A DNA stretch of 9,976 bases, from contig JAKJEU010000038.1 in the NCBI GenBank assembly GCA_022705265.1, positions 1-9,976 on the forward strand, given 5' to 3'. Positions 1-5,981 of the stretch are shown here, piece after piece; within the stretch, counting starts at the first letter, position 1, and each line of letters starts with the position of its first letter. The translations under genes were made by a program, and so were the position numbers. The DNA is from Pseudomonadota bacterium (lineage in GTDB: Bacteria > Pseudomonadota > Alphaproteobacteria > JAKJEU01). Under the pieces are notes generated by a model that was not told the origin of the DNA, ran no database searches, and saw only the letters and a program-made list of their open reading frames with translations.

Positions 1-695
1 CTGGCGGTATTGGTAGAGTTATTGCAAAGACTTTATATGACAACGGAGCAATCTTGGGTCTTAGCGACAGAAACGAAGAAGTTTTAAAAGAATTTGCAAA
101 AGAATTGGGTGAAAGAACTTTTGTTTTGCCTTGCTCTTTGGGTGAAGAAGGTGCAGAAGAACAATTAATCGTTGATGCAGAAGAAAAAATGGGCAAAATT
201 GATATTTTAATCAACAATGCTGGTCTTACAAAAGATGGTCTTTTCATGAGAATGAAAGACGAAGATTGGGATTTGGTTTTAAAAATTAACTTAACTTCTG
301 GTTTCAAACTTGCTAGAGCTGCTATTAAAGGCATGATGAAAAGAAGATTTGGAAGAATTATTGGTATTGCATCAATCGTTGGTGTTACTGGTAACCCTGG
401 TCAAGCAAACTATTCTGCTTCAAAGGCTGGCATGATTGGTATGACAAAATGTTTGGCTGCCGAAGTTGCTTCTCGCGGTATCACAGCTAACTGTGTTGCT
501 CCTGGATTTATTAAAACAGCTATGACTGATGCTTTATCTGATGATGCTAAGGCTAAATTGACTGTTAACATTCCTATGGCAAGACTTGGTACAGCTCAAG
601 ATGTTGCTAATGCGGTTGCTTTCTTGGCATCTGACGAGGCTTCTTATGTTACTGGTCAAACAATCCATGTAAATGGTGGTATGGCTATGATATAG
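1..695 (+). CDS. fabG: 3-oxoacyl-[acyl-carrier-protein] reductase, 5' end cut by window edge
   Basis: FabG is a cytoplasmic short-chain dehydrogenase/reductase that uses NADPH to reduce 3-oxoacyl-ACP in the fatty-acid elongation cycle. The reading frame is open from the first bases: codons from position 3 read GGIGRVIAKTLYDNG, the second half of the TGxxxGIG cofactor loop, so only about 13-15 N-terminal residues are missing. The TTG at 54 is therefore internal and not the start. Other landmarks are NNAG (213-224), the catalytic Ser in IASIVG (about 372), and YSASK with catalytic Tyr at 411-413 and Lys at 423-425. PG near the VAPGFIKTAM segment and the C-terminal YVTGQTIHVNGG are typical of true FabG rather than a generic SDR. 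The remaining length fits a protein of about 245 residues. A strong terminator follows directly. An SDR with another substrate is possible but unlikely given the C-terminus. Confidence 0.93.
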   Translation, partial: GGIGRVIAKTLYDNGAILGLSDRNEEVLKEFAKELGERTFVLPCSLGEEGAEEQLIVDAEEKMGKIDILINNAGLTKDGLFMRMKDEDWDLVLKINLTSGFKLARAAIKGMMKRRFGRIIGIASIVGVTGNPGQANYSASKAGMIGMTKCLAAEVASRGITANCVAPGFIKTAMTDALSDDAKAKLTVNIPMARLGTAQDVANAVAFLASDEASYVTGQTIHVNGGMAMI

Positions 696-728
696 TCTTT
701 AAAGCTTATTTTAAAGATGAATTTAAAG

Positions 729-755
729 GGGGTTGTTTGATTACAGCCCCTTTTT
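729..755 (+). terminator. Rho-independent terminator of fabG
   Basis: GGGGTTGT (729-736) pairs with ACAGCCCC (743-750) as an 8-bp stem with one G-U pair and a 6-base loop. It is followed by TTTTT at 751-755. It starts 33 bases after the fabG stop codon. Flanking AAA and TTT can extend the stem. Confidence 0.88.
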
Positions 756-768
756 ATTATATAAAGCA

Positions 769-802
769 AAACCCCCCTTTAAAATTAATTAAAGAGGGGT
801 TT
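769..802 (-). terminator. Rho-independent terminator of cspA
   Basis: AAACCCCCCTTT (769-780) pairs with AAAGAGGGGTTT (791-802), giving a 12-bp stem with one mismatch and a 10-base A/T loop. Read on the - strand, the stem is followed by TTTT. It lies 20 bases past the cspA stop codon, back to back with the fabG terminator, as expected between convergent genes. Confidence 0.75.
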
Positions 803-822
803 AAAAAGCTTAAAAATTGTTC

Positions 823-1026
823 TTAAAGAGTTTTTAAGTTTTCAGCAGAGGTCTTACCATTCTTAGTCATAAGTTCATAGCTGATCTTTTGACCATCGTT
901 AAGAGTTCTCATACCAGATCTTTCGATAGCAGAAATGTGTACAAATACATCTTTTCCACCTTCTTCTGGAGTGATGAAGCCGTAACCTTTTTTGGTGTTA
1001 AACCATTTTACTGTTCCTGTAGTCAT
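823..1026 (-). CDS. cspA: Cold-shock-domain protein, CspA family
   Basis: This is a 67-residue single cold-shock domain, the full usual length. Such proteins bind single-stranded RNA and DNA in the cytoplasm and act as RNA chaperones, often in cold or stationary-phase adaptation. Both RNA-binding motifs are intact: RNP1 is KGYGFI at residues 13-18 and RNP2 is VFVHI at residues 27-31. The N-terminal [16 protein letters not shown] is the family hallmark. An AAGGA ribosome site lies about 10 bases before the ATG. The gene stands alone, convergent with fabG. The region upstream contains inverted repeats that could fold in a 5' leader, which is common in cold-shock mRNAs. Which paralogue it is (CspA, CspC or similar) cannot be decided from the sequence. 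Confidence 0.95.
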   Translation of the reverse strand: MTTGTVKWFNTKKGYGFITPEEGGKDVFVHISAIERSGMRTLNDGQKISYELMTKNGKTSAENLKTL

Positions 1027-1197
1027 TATTTTAGTATCCTTAAATTTTAGTTATATTAACCTTAAAACACTGCCCTTAAAATAATTTAAGTAGGTATAAG
1101 GGCTCTTTTTTATTCTGTTTTATATTAATATTTTTATAAAAGTAAGAATTAGGATTTTAAAAACGATGCCGTAAAAAGCTAATAGATTTGTAAAAAT
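1027..1197. promoter_or_regulatory. AT-rich upstream region of cspA with alternative hairpins
   Basis: No gene is seen here. On the cspA strand this is the promoter and leader region. GCCCTTA (1072-1078) is an exact inverted repeat of TAAGGGC (1097-1103). Overlapping its left arm, CTTAAA (1075-1080) pairs with TTTAAG (1085-1090) around a 4-base loop, so the two folds exclude each other. I could not assign a convincing -35/-10 pair. On the + strand the larger repeat is followed by TCTTTTTTATT and could instead be a weak + strand terminator, but no + gene precedes it. Confidence 0.4.
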
Positions 1198-1288
1198 ATA
1201 ATAAAAGAGTTTCAAAAGAACATTTCCATTGTATCTTAATTTAATGAATTAAGCAAGCAATAAAAAATTTTAGAAACTCTTTTATTAT
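1198..1288 (-). terminator. Long-stem hairpin element, probable end of the leuB operon
   Basis: The 16 bases at 1198-1213 (ending in AAAAGAGTTTC) are a perfect inverted repeat of 1273-1288 (GAAACTCTTTTATTAT). They enclose 59 bases that contain a second perfect hairpin, CTTAATT (1234-1240) with AATTAAG (1246-1252). Read on the - strand, the element starts 10 bases after the stop codon of the last operon gene and ends in a T-rich run, so a terminator is the simplest reading. The long loop is unusual for one. A small MITE-like repeat or a structured small RNA are alternatives. Confidence 0.5.
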
Positions 1289-1297
1289 TTTATAAAT

Positions 1298-2302
1298 TTA
1301 TTTTGTATTAGATGGTTGATTAACAATGTTTGCTTGTTTTTTAGCTAATTCTTCTTGTTCTTTTATTTTTGCTTTGGTTTCTTTGAAAATTTTGTTAATT
1401 TCTTCGGCATATTCGATATTAGAAGCTTTTGTTTCACCAAGTATTTTTATTAATTTGTCTTTATTGATTGAAAAAACATAATCTTTTGCAATCTTCATGC
1501 TGTTTTTTCCACTCACAGAAAAAGCAATATAAGAACTTGGAGTCATAGCCATGGTAACATAGGTTATAAAGCGTTCTTTGTTATAACAAACCATTAAAAG
1601 CTTGCCTGAGATAACCCCTTCTTTACAATCATTGTTATAATATGCTTCTCCACTTAGTCCTTTTAAGCCAAGAGGTGAATTTTCCATAAAGAATATACCG
1701 TTAAAGAAAATAGTATTAACTACACTGAAATTCAAATCTCTTTTGATTAAAAGATTATAACTGTTTACATTATCGCTATGTTGCGAGGTTATGGTAAAAG
1801 TATTGCTATTTTTATCCACGATTTTTTTTGCATTATCCTTAATCCCAAGGACATTGTAAGGAAGAGACGAAATAACCTCCTCAGCCATTTTATCAGACAC
1901 AGGAGGAAGAGTTTTATTCATATCAAAGGCAATGCTTGATTTTAAAGAAACATCTTCTAATGAAATATCAAGAGGGTCTTTTGGTTTTGGTGGAGCTTGT
2001 GGAGTAACATTTTGAACATCAGCAGGAGTTTCAACCTTAACATCAAGCCCAAGAGTTTCAGATGCCTTATTAATCACAGGAGCAGCAGCCTCTTTAACAT
2101 TATCGACGGTGTTTGAAATACCCTCAGAAACACTTTTTAATACATCATCAAAAGCATTTGAAGATTTTCCGACAACACCTTTTGTTATTTGCTCTCTTGA
2201 ATGATAAGAACTTTGAATAGCCTTTGCATCAGCTTCTAAACTCGCATCTTGTGCAAGACAAGGGAAAGAAAATATTAGCGATAATATAAGAATATATTTC
2301 AT
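1298..2302 (-). CDS. Secreted protein of unknown function
   Basis: I do not recognise this 334-residue protein. It begins with a Sec signal peptide: MKY, a hydrophobic stretch to about residue 14, and a likely cleavage after CLA (residue 17) before QDA. The mature N-terminal part (about 25-85) is polar and helix-prone. A Pro/Lys-rich linker follows at about 100-110 (PQAPPKPKDP). A predicted globular, beta-rich domain spans about 112-285 and holds two cysteines, C226 and C239, close enough for a disulfide in the periplasm. The last 45 residues are a Lys/Glu-rich helix. An AGGAG site lies 11 bases before the ATG. The gene is 31 bases downstream of the deacetylase, same strand, so it is likely the last gene of the leuB operon. 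A lipoprotein is unlikely because SFPC is not a good lipobox. Confidence 0.7.
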   Translation of the reverse strand: MKYILILSLIFSFPCLAQDASLEADAKAIQSSYHSREQITKGVVGKSSNAFDDVLKSVSEGISNTVDNVKEAAAPVINKASETLGLDVKVETPADVQNVTPQAPPKPKDPLDISLEDVSLKSSIAFDMNKTLPPVSDKMAEEVISSLPYNVLGIKDNAKKIVDKNSNTFTITSQHSDNVNSYNLLIKRDLNFSVVNTIFFNGIFFMENSPLGLKGLSGEAYYNNDCKEGVISGKLLMVCYNKERFITYVTMAMTPSSYIAFSVSGKNSMKIAKDYVFSINKDKLIKILGETKASNIEYAEEINKIFKETKAKIKEQEELAKKQANIVNQPSNTK

Positions 2303-2333
2303 AACTGTTTAAACTCCTAAATTTTTAAGTTAT

Positions 2334-3119
2334 TTATATAAATTTTACCTTATTTTTAAGGTGGTTGATGATGGTTTTAAATATTTCGTCCATTCCTTCT
2401 TGGTCGTAATCGTGCATGATTATTATTTCGGCTGAATTTATGTCTTTTGCAAAATTTTCATCAATTCCTTTGAAAATATCGTTTATTGTTACGCCTTTGT
2501 AACGATATTTTGGAAGAAGATTTGAATCCCCAGTTGCCATAGTCATATTAACATCAAAGCCAGTATAAAATTCGGAATTTTTAAACCAATCGTAATTAAC
2601 GCCATCAAATAAAGGTTGAGAATAACCAAGAGACTTTAATAATTCTTGGATTTTGTTTTTATGTTCAATTAATTTTTCATCAGCCTCGCTTAATGGAGAA
2701 GTAATTTGAATAAGCCCCATAGCTTCTTTGATTTTTTCTTGGTATTCAAGTGGAGTCTTATTTTTATCAACAGGAAGAGCACCGCAACCACGATCAAGAT
2801 ATGGAAACCTTAAATATTTTTGTTTTTGTTCTACCCCTGCTCTTTTATAAGCTTGTTCAATTAATTTATCGGTTTTTATAATTTCTTCTTTTACAACTTC
2901 GAAAGAAAGAGTTGAAACTCTGGTATGAGAATAAAGATGATTACCAATAACAAAGCCATCAAGAATAGCTTTGGAAACTTCTTCGATGGCTTTGTCGTTA
3001 TCAAGTCTATCCCCGCGGGCAAAAAACACCGCAGGGATTTCATTGTCTTTAAGCAACTTTACTTTGTTTAAAAAGTCGCTTGATGGTGCGTCATCTATTG
3101 TTAAATAGATTTGCTTCAT
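2334..3119 (-). CDS. Polysaccharide deacetylase family (CE4/NodB-fold) protein without signal peptide
   Basis: This 261-residue protein has the NodB-homology fold of carbohydrate esterase family 4, metal-dependent enzymes that remove N- or O-acetyl groups from sugars. Visible motifs are TIDD (residues 7-10; D9 would be the general base and D10 a metal ligand), NHLYSH with H61 and H65 as the other metal ligands, RFPY at 104-107, and a late IIIMHDYD with H236. The metal triad is thus intact, although the usual Ser/Thr after the first His is Leu and the Gly after RFPY is missing. The TIDD motif starts at residue 7, leaving no room for a signal peptide, so the enzyme is predicted to be cytoplasmic, unlike most peptidoglycan or chitin deacetylases. 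Its ATG overlaps the asd stop as ATGA, implying translational coupling. An insert of about 80 residues (110-190) separates the RFPY and C-terminal parts. The substrate is unknown. Confidence 0.8.
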   Translation of the reverse strand: MKQIYLTIDDAPSSDFLNKVKLLKDNEIPAVFFARGDRLDNDKAIEEVSKAILDGFVIGNHLYSHTRVSTLSFEVVKEEIIKTDKLIEQAYKRAGVEQKQKYLRFPYLDRGCGALPVDKNKTPLEYQEKIKEAMGLIQITSPLSEADEKLIEHKNKIQELLKSLGYSQPLFDGVNYDWFKNSEFYTGFDVNMTMATGDSNLLPKYRYKGVTINDIFKGIDENFAKDINSAEIIIMHDYDQEGMDEIFKTIINHLKNKVKFI

Positions 3120-4141
3120 TTTTTAAGATAATCCCTCATTAAAATTTCAGCGATTTGAGCAGCATTTAAAGCAGCACCTTTTCTTAAATTGTCAGCAACA
3201 CACCAGAAGCTTAAACCATTTGGTACAGACTTATCAGATCTTATTCTTGAAACATAAGTATTGTCTTCGCCTGCAACTTCTGCTGGGGTTACATAACCTT
3301 CGTTTTGACGGTGGTCAACCACGGTTACACCTTCGGCATTCATTAAAATTTCTCTTGCCTCAACATCGGTGATTGGAAGTTCAGTTTCAATGTTAACATA
3401 TTCAGCATGACCAACGAACACAGGAACACGGCAACAATTTGCGTGAACTTTGATATTTGGGTCAAGAATTTTGTTTGTTTCAAAAACCATTTTCCATTCT
3501 TCTTTGGTTGCTCCATCATCCATAAATATATCGATATGAGGAATAACATTGAAAGAAATTTGTTTGGTGAATTTTTTCTTGGTATCAGATATTGGCTTGT
3601 TCATAAAGATGCCTCTGGTTTGTTCGAAAAGTTCGTCCATAGCTTCTTTACCAGCACCACCAACAGATTGATAAGTAGAAACAACAATACGCTTTATCTT
3701 AAACTTTTCATGGAGAGGCTTCAATGCAACCAACATTTGTATGGTTGAACAGTTTGGATTAGCGATAATATTCTTCTTGGTATATTCTTTTATTGCTTCT
3801 GGGTTTACTTCTGGAACGACCAAAGGAATTTCTGGGTCTGTTCTAAAATGTGAAGTGTTATCAATCCAAATGCAACCAGCAGCAGCAGCCTTTGGTGCAA
3901 ATTCAGCAGAAACCTTAGCACCAGGTGAAGCCAAAGCGATATCAGTTCCCTTAAAATCATAAGTTGCTAAATCTTGAACTTTTAAGATTTTATCTTCTCC
4001 ATAAGAAACTTCCTTGCCAGCAGAACGAGAAGATGCAAGAGGAACAACCTCACTTACATCGAAATTTCTTTCTGCCATGATACTTAACATTTCGCGACCA
4101 ACATTTCCTGTCGCACCGATTACTGCGATTTTATATCCCAT
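3116..4141 (-). CDS. asd: Aspartate-semialdehyde dehydrogenase
   Basis: Asd reduces aspartyl-4-phosphate with NADPH to aspartate-4-semialdehyde, the branch point to lysine/diaminopimelate, threonine and methionine. It acts in the cytoplasm, usually as a dimer. The 341-residue length is normal. Landmarks are the nucleotide-binding GATGNVG (residues 9-15), the catalytic Cys131 in NPNCST, Gln158 in STYQSVGGAGKEA, Arg238 in CRVPVFVGH, and the catalytic His245. The C-terminal NGLSFWCVADNLRKGAA is also typical. An AGAGG ribosome site lies 9 bases before the ATG. The gene is 25 bases downstream of leuB, an order frequent in Alphaproteobacteria, and overlaps the deacetylase gene by four bases (ATGA). 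Confidence 0.96.
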   Translation of the reverse strand: MGYKIAVIGATGNVGREMLSIMAERNFDVSEVVPLASSRSAGKEVSYGEDKILKVQDLATYDFKGTDIALASPGAKVSAEFAPKAAAAGCIWIDNTSHFRTDPEIPLVVPEVNPEAIKEYTKKNIIANPNCSTIQMLVALKPLHEKFKIKRIVVSTYQSVGGAGKEAMDELFEQTRGIFMNKPISDTKKKFTKQISFNVIPHIDIFMDDGATKEEWKMVFETNKILDPNIKVHANCCRVPVFVGHAEYVNIETELPITDVEAREILMNAEGVTVVDHRQNEGYVTPAEVAGEDNTYVSRIRSDKSVPNGLSFWCVADNLRKGAALNAAQIAEILMRDYLKK

Positions 4142-4166
4142 TTTTATTTACCTCTATTTAATTTAA

Positions 4167-5267
4167 TTATACCAAGTTTTGTAAAGCAAGAATGACTTCG
4201 TCACCCATTGCCTTTGTTCCTACCTCGATTTTTCCTTTTTGCATAATATCTTTTGTTCTTATGCCAGATTTAAGAACATTTCGGATAGCATCGACTATTA
4301 TGTCAGATTCTTTTGATTGATTAAAGGAATATTTTAACATCATTGCAAAAGAAAGTATCGTAGCCAAAGGATTAGCAAGGTCTTTACCAGCAATATCAGG
4401 AGCAGAACCGTGCACAGGTTCAAAAAGTCCTTTTACCACGCCGTTTTCATCTTTTTCCCCCAAAGAAGCCGATGGCAACATACCAAGAGAACCAGTAACC
4501 ATAGCCGCACAATCAGATAAAATATCACCAAACATATTTGTGGTTAAAATAACATCAAATTGTTTTGGGTTTCTTACCAATTGCATAGAAGCATTATCAA
4601 CATACATATGGCTTAATTCAACTTCTGGATAATATTTGTTACGATATTCGGTTACTGTGTCCTTCCAAAGTTTTGTTGAAATTAACACATTTGATTTATC
4701 GAGCGAACAAACCTTTTTGCCACGAACCATGGCAATATCAAAAGCTGATTTTGCAATTCGTTCAATTTCATGAGTTGAATAAACCAAAGTATTCCAAGCT
4801 TTTTTCTCACCATTTGGCAAAGTTTCAATACCACGAGGTTCACCAAAATAAATGCCTCCTAAAAGCTCTCTTACAATCATGATGTCAAGCCCTGATACAA
4901 CTTCTTCTTTTAAAGTGGAAGCATCGGATAATTCAGGAAATACAGTAGCAGGACGAAGATTTGCATAAACTCCCATTCCTTTTCTTATCGCAAGTAATCC
5001 AGCCTCAGGGCGAATGTCTTGGCCAACATTATCCCATTTAGGTCCGCCAACAGCACCAAGCAAAACAGCATCAGCATTTTTTGCCATCTTTAAGGTTTCT
5101 TCGGTTAAAGGTTTGCCATGAGCGTCAATTGAAACGCCCCCGATAAGTGATTCTTCGGTTTCGATATTTATAATTTTTTGTTGGTTAAGGAAATCGATGA
5201 CTTTTTTAGTCTCTCTCATAATTTCGCTTCCAATACCGTCGCCACCTAAAATCAGAACTTTTTTCAT
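4167..5267 (-). CDS. leuB: 3-isopropylmalate dehydrogenase
   Basis: LeuB performs the NAD-dependent oxidative decarboxylation of 3-isopropylmalate to 2-oxoisocaproate in leucine synthesis, as a cytoplasmic dimer. The 366-residue length is normal. GDGIGSE (9-15) opens the protein, GAVGGPKWD is at 71-79, and the substrate arginines are R95, R105 and R133. LLGGIYFG (135-142) with Tyr140 marks leucine rather than isocitrate or tartrate dehydrogenases. K191 in LDKSNVL and the metal aspartates D224, D248 and D252 complete the active site. [14 protein letters not shown] (282-295) is the cofactor-binding loop. An AGGAGA site is 5 bases before the ATG. This is the first gene of the four-gene operon. 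No leucine-rich leader peptide or attenuator is visible in the short upstream region, so leu-type attenuation is not indicated. Confidence 0.97.
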   Translation of the reverse strand: MKKVLILGGDGIGSEIMRETKKVIDFLNQQKIINIETEESLIGGVSIDAHGKPLTEETLKMAKNADAVLLGAVGGPKWDNVGQDIRPEAGLLAIRKGMGVYANLRPATVFPELSDASTLKEEVVSGLDIMIVRELLGGIYFGEPRGIETLPNGEKKAWNTLVYSTHEIERIAKSAFDIAMVRGKKVCSLDKSNVLISTKLWKDTVTEYRNKYYPEVELSHMYVDNASMQLVRNPKQFDVILTTNMFGDILSDCAAMVTGSLGMLPSASLGEKDENGVVKGLFEPVHGSAPDIAGKDLANPLATILSFAMMLKYSFNQSKESDIIVDAIRNVLKSGIRTKDIMQKGKIEVGTKAMGDEVILALQNLV

Positions 5268-5291
5268 TTATGTCTCCTGCTTAATTTATAA

Positions 5292-5319
5292 TTGATGATT
5301 TATAATAAAATGATATACT
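5292..5319 (+). promoter_or_regulatory. Candidate sigma-70 promoter of the PepSY-like gene
   Basis: TTGATG (5292-5297) and TATACT (5314-5319) are spaced by 16 bases. The predicted start near 5326 precedes the ribosome site AAGGAG (5336-5341) by about ten bases. The placement rules out a translation start at 5292-5295, since those bases would be the -35 box. Confidence 0.55.
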
Positions 5320-5331
5320 ATTCTTATTCAA
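5302..5331 (-). promoter_or_regulatory. Candidate promoter of the leuB-asd operon
   Basis: On the - strand, TTGAAT (5331-5326) and TATTAT (5307-5302) are separated by 18 bases, each close to the sigma-70 consensus. Transcription would begin near 5295, giving a leader of about 28 bases before the leuB ATG. It overlaps the divergent promoter for the + strand gene, so the two could compete. This is a pattern match in AT-rich DNA. Confidence 0.4.
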
Positions 5332-5348
5332 TTTCAAGGAGAACAGAT

Positions 5349-5912
5349 GTGAAAAAAGTTTTTTTATTATCTTGCTTGGTAAGTATTTTGAGCATGAATA
5401 TAAGTGCAAAAGATAACGATTATGATTTAAGTAAAGGATATCTTGGTAATTTTGGTAAACTTAAAACTGAAAAAAGAGCTGGTTATATGAATAAATCGGA
5501 CGAAATAACAAGAAGCAAAGCCGAAGAAATTGTAATGAAACGCTTTGATGAAATTCTTAAAAATACTTCAAGAAAAGCCAAGATAATAAAGGGCAAGGAC
5601 GACAATATTATAATTGTTGAGATTACCGAGCTTGATGGTTCTCCTTTTTACAAGGTTAACATTGATAGAAGTACGGGTTTAACAGTATCTGATGCCGAGG
5701 TTGAAAGAAGAAAAGTTAAAATAGAAGCTGAGTTAAAAGAAAAACAAAAAATAATTGACCAAAATGAACAATCAAGAAATAAAATTATTTCACAAATAGA
5801 TAGTTCAAATAGTGATGAAAAGGTTATTAGTAAGCCTTTAATAAATAATAAAAGTTTAGAAGATAAAAAAGAAGTCAAAAAATCACCAAAAAGGTTAATT
5901 TTTAATCGTTAA
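5349..5912 (+). CDS. Small secreted protein with PepSY-like domain
   Basis: The chosen start is the GTG at 5349, because AAGGAG (5336-5341) sits 7 bases before it and the product then begins with a clean signal peptide, MKKVFLLSCLVSILSMNISA, cleaved before KDND. An ATG at 5347 is in another frame and meets TGA at once. The 187-residue product is predicted to be periplasmic. Residues about 52-115 (an Arg/Ser-Lys-Ala-Glu-Glu helix, then strands ending in YKVNIDRSTG) resemble a PepSY domain, a fold seen in protease propeptides and envelope regulators. This similarity is judged by eye. The remainder (116-187) is a highly charged Lys/Glu-rich helix and disordered tail ending in basic residues. The gene is divergent from leuB and 69 bases upstream of the chemoreceptor. 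No terminator is seen between the two, so readthrough is possible. Confidence 0.65.
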   Translation: MKKVFLLSCLVSILSMNISAKDNDYDLSKGYLGNFGKLKTEKRAGYMNKSDEITRSKAEEIVMKRFDEILKNTSRKAKIIKGKDDNIIIVEITELDGSPFYKVNIDRSTGLTVSDAEVERRKVKIEAELKEKQKIIDQNEQSRNKIISQIDSSNSDEKVISKPLINNKSLEDKKEVKKSPKRLIFNR

Positions 5913-5916
5913 ATTC

Positions 5917-5946
5917 TTTACTTAGCTTTTATATAAGTTATATAAT
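5917..5946 (+). promoter_or_regulatory. Candidate promoter of the chemoreceptor gene with tandem palindromic 8-mers
   Basis: A perfect TATAAT lies at 5941-5946 with TTTACT (5917-5922) 18 bases upstream, as for a sigma-70 promoter. No sigma-28 flagellar promoter pattern was seen. The -10 region is overlapped by TTATATAA (5929-5936) and TTATATAA (5938-5945), each self-palindromic and one base apart, which could be an operator or chance in AT-rich DNA. Confidence 0.45.
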
Positions 5947-5981
5947 TTCATTATTTAATAATTTAATAAAAGGACTTCAAA

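Noticed and set aside
54..56. TTG as the start codon of fabG
   Set aside because: The frame is open to the window edge and the upstream codons encode the GGIG part of the cofactor-binding loop, so the gene begins before the window.
769..802. Tandem GC-rich repeats after fabG as a possible attachment site or repeat array
   Set aside because: The two hairpins differ in sequence and orientation and are fully explained as separate terminators of convergent genes.
3343..3962. Open frames of 68-113 codons on both strands inside asd
   Set aside because: They lie entirely within the highly conserved asd coding sequence, lack ribosome sites and resemble no protein.
4673..4882. A 69-codon + strand frame inside leuB
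   Set aside because: It is the antisense shadow of conserved leuB codons with no ribosome site.
5349..5400. Lipoprotein signal in the PepSY-like protein (LLSC at residues 6-9)
   Set aside because: The hydrophobic stretch before the Cys is only about five residues, too short; cleavage after NISA fits better.
5648..5878. A 76-codon - strand frame opposite the PepSY-like gene
   Set aside because: It is antisense to a gene with a promoter, ribosome site and signal peptide, and its Leu/Ser/Phe-rich composition is that of a reversed Lys/Glu-rich sequence.
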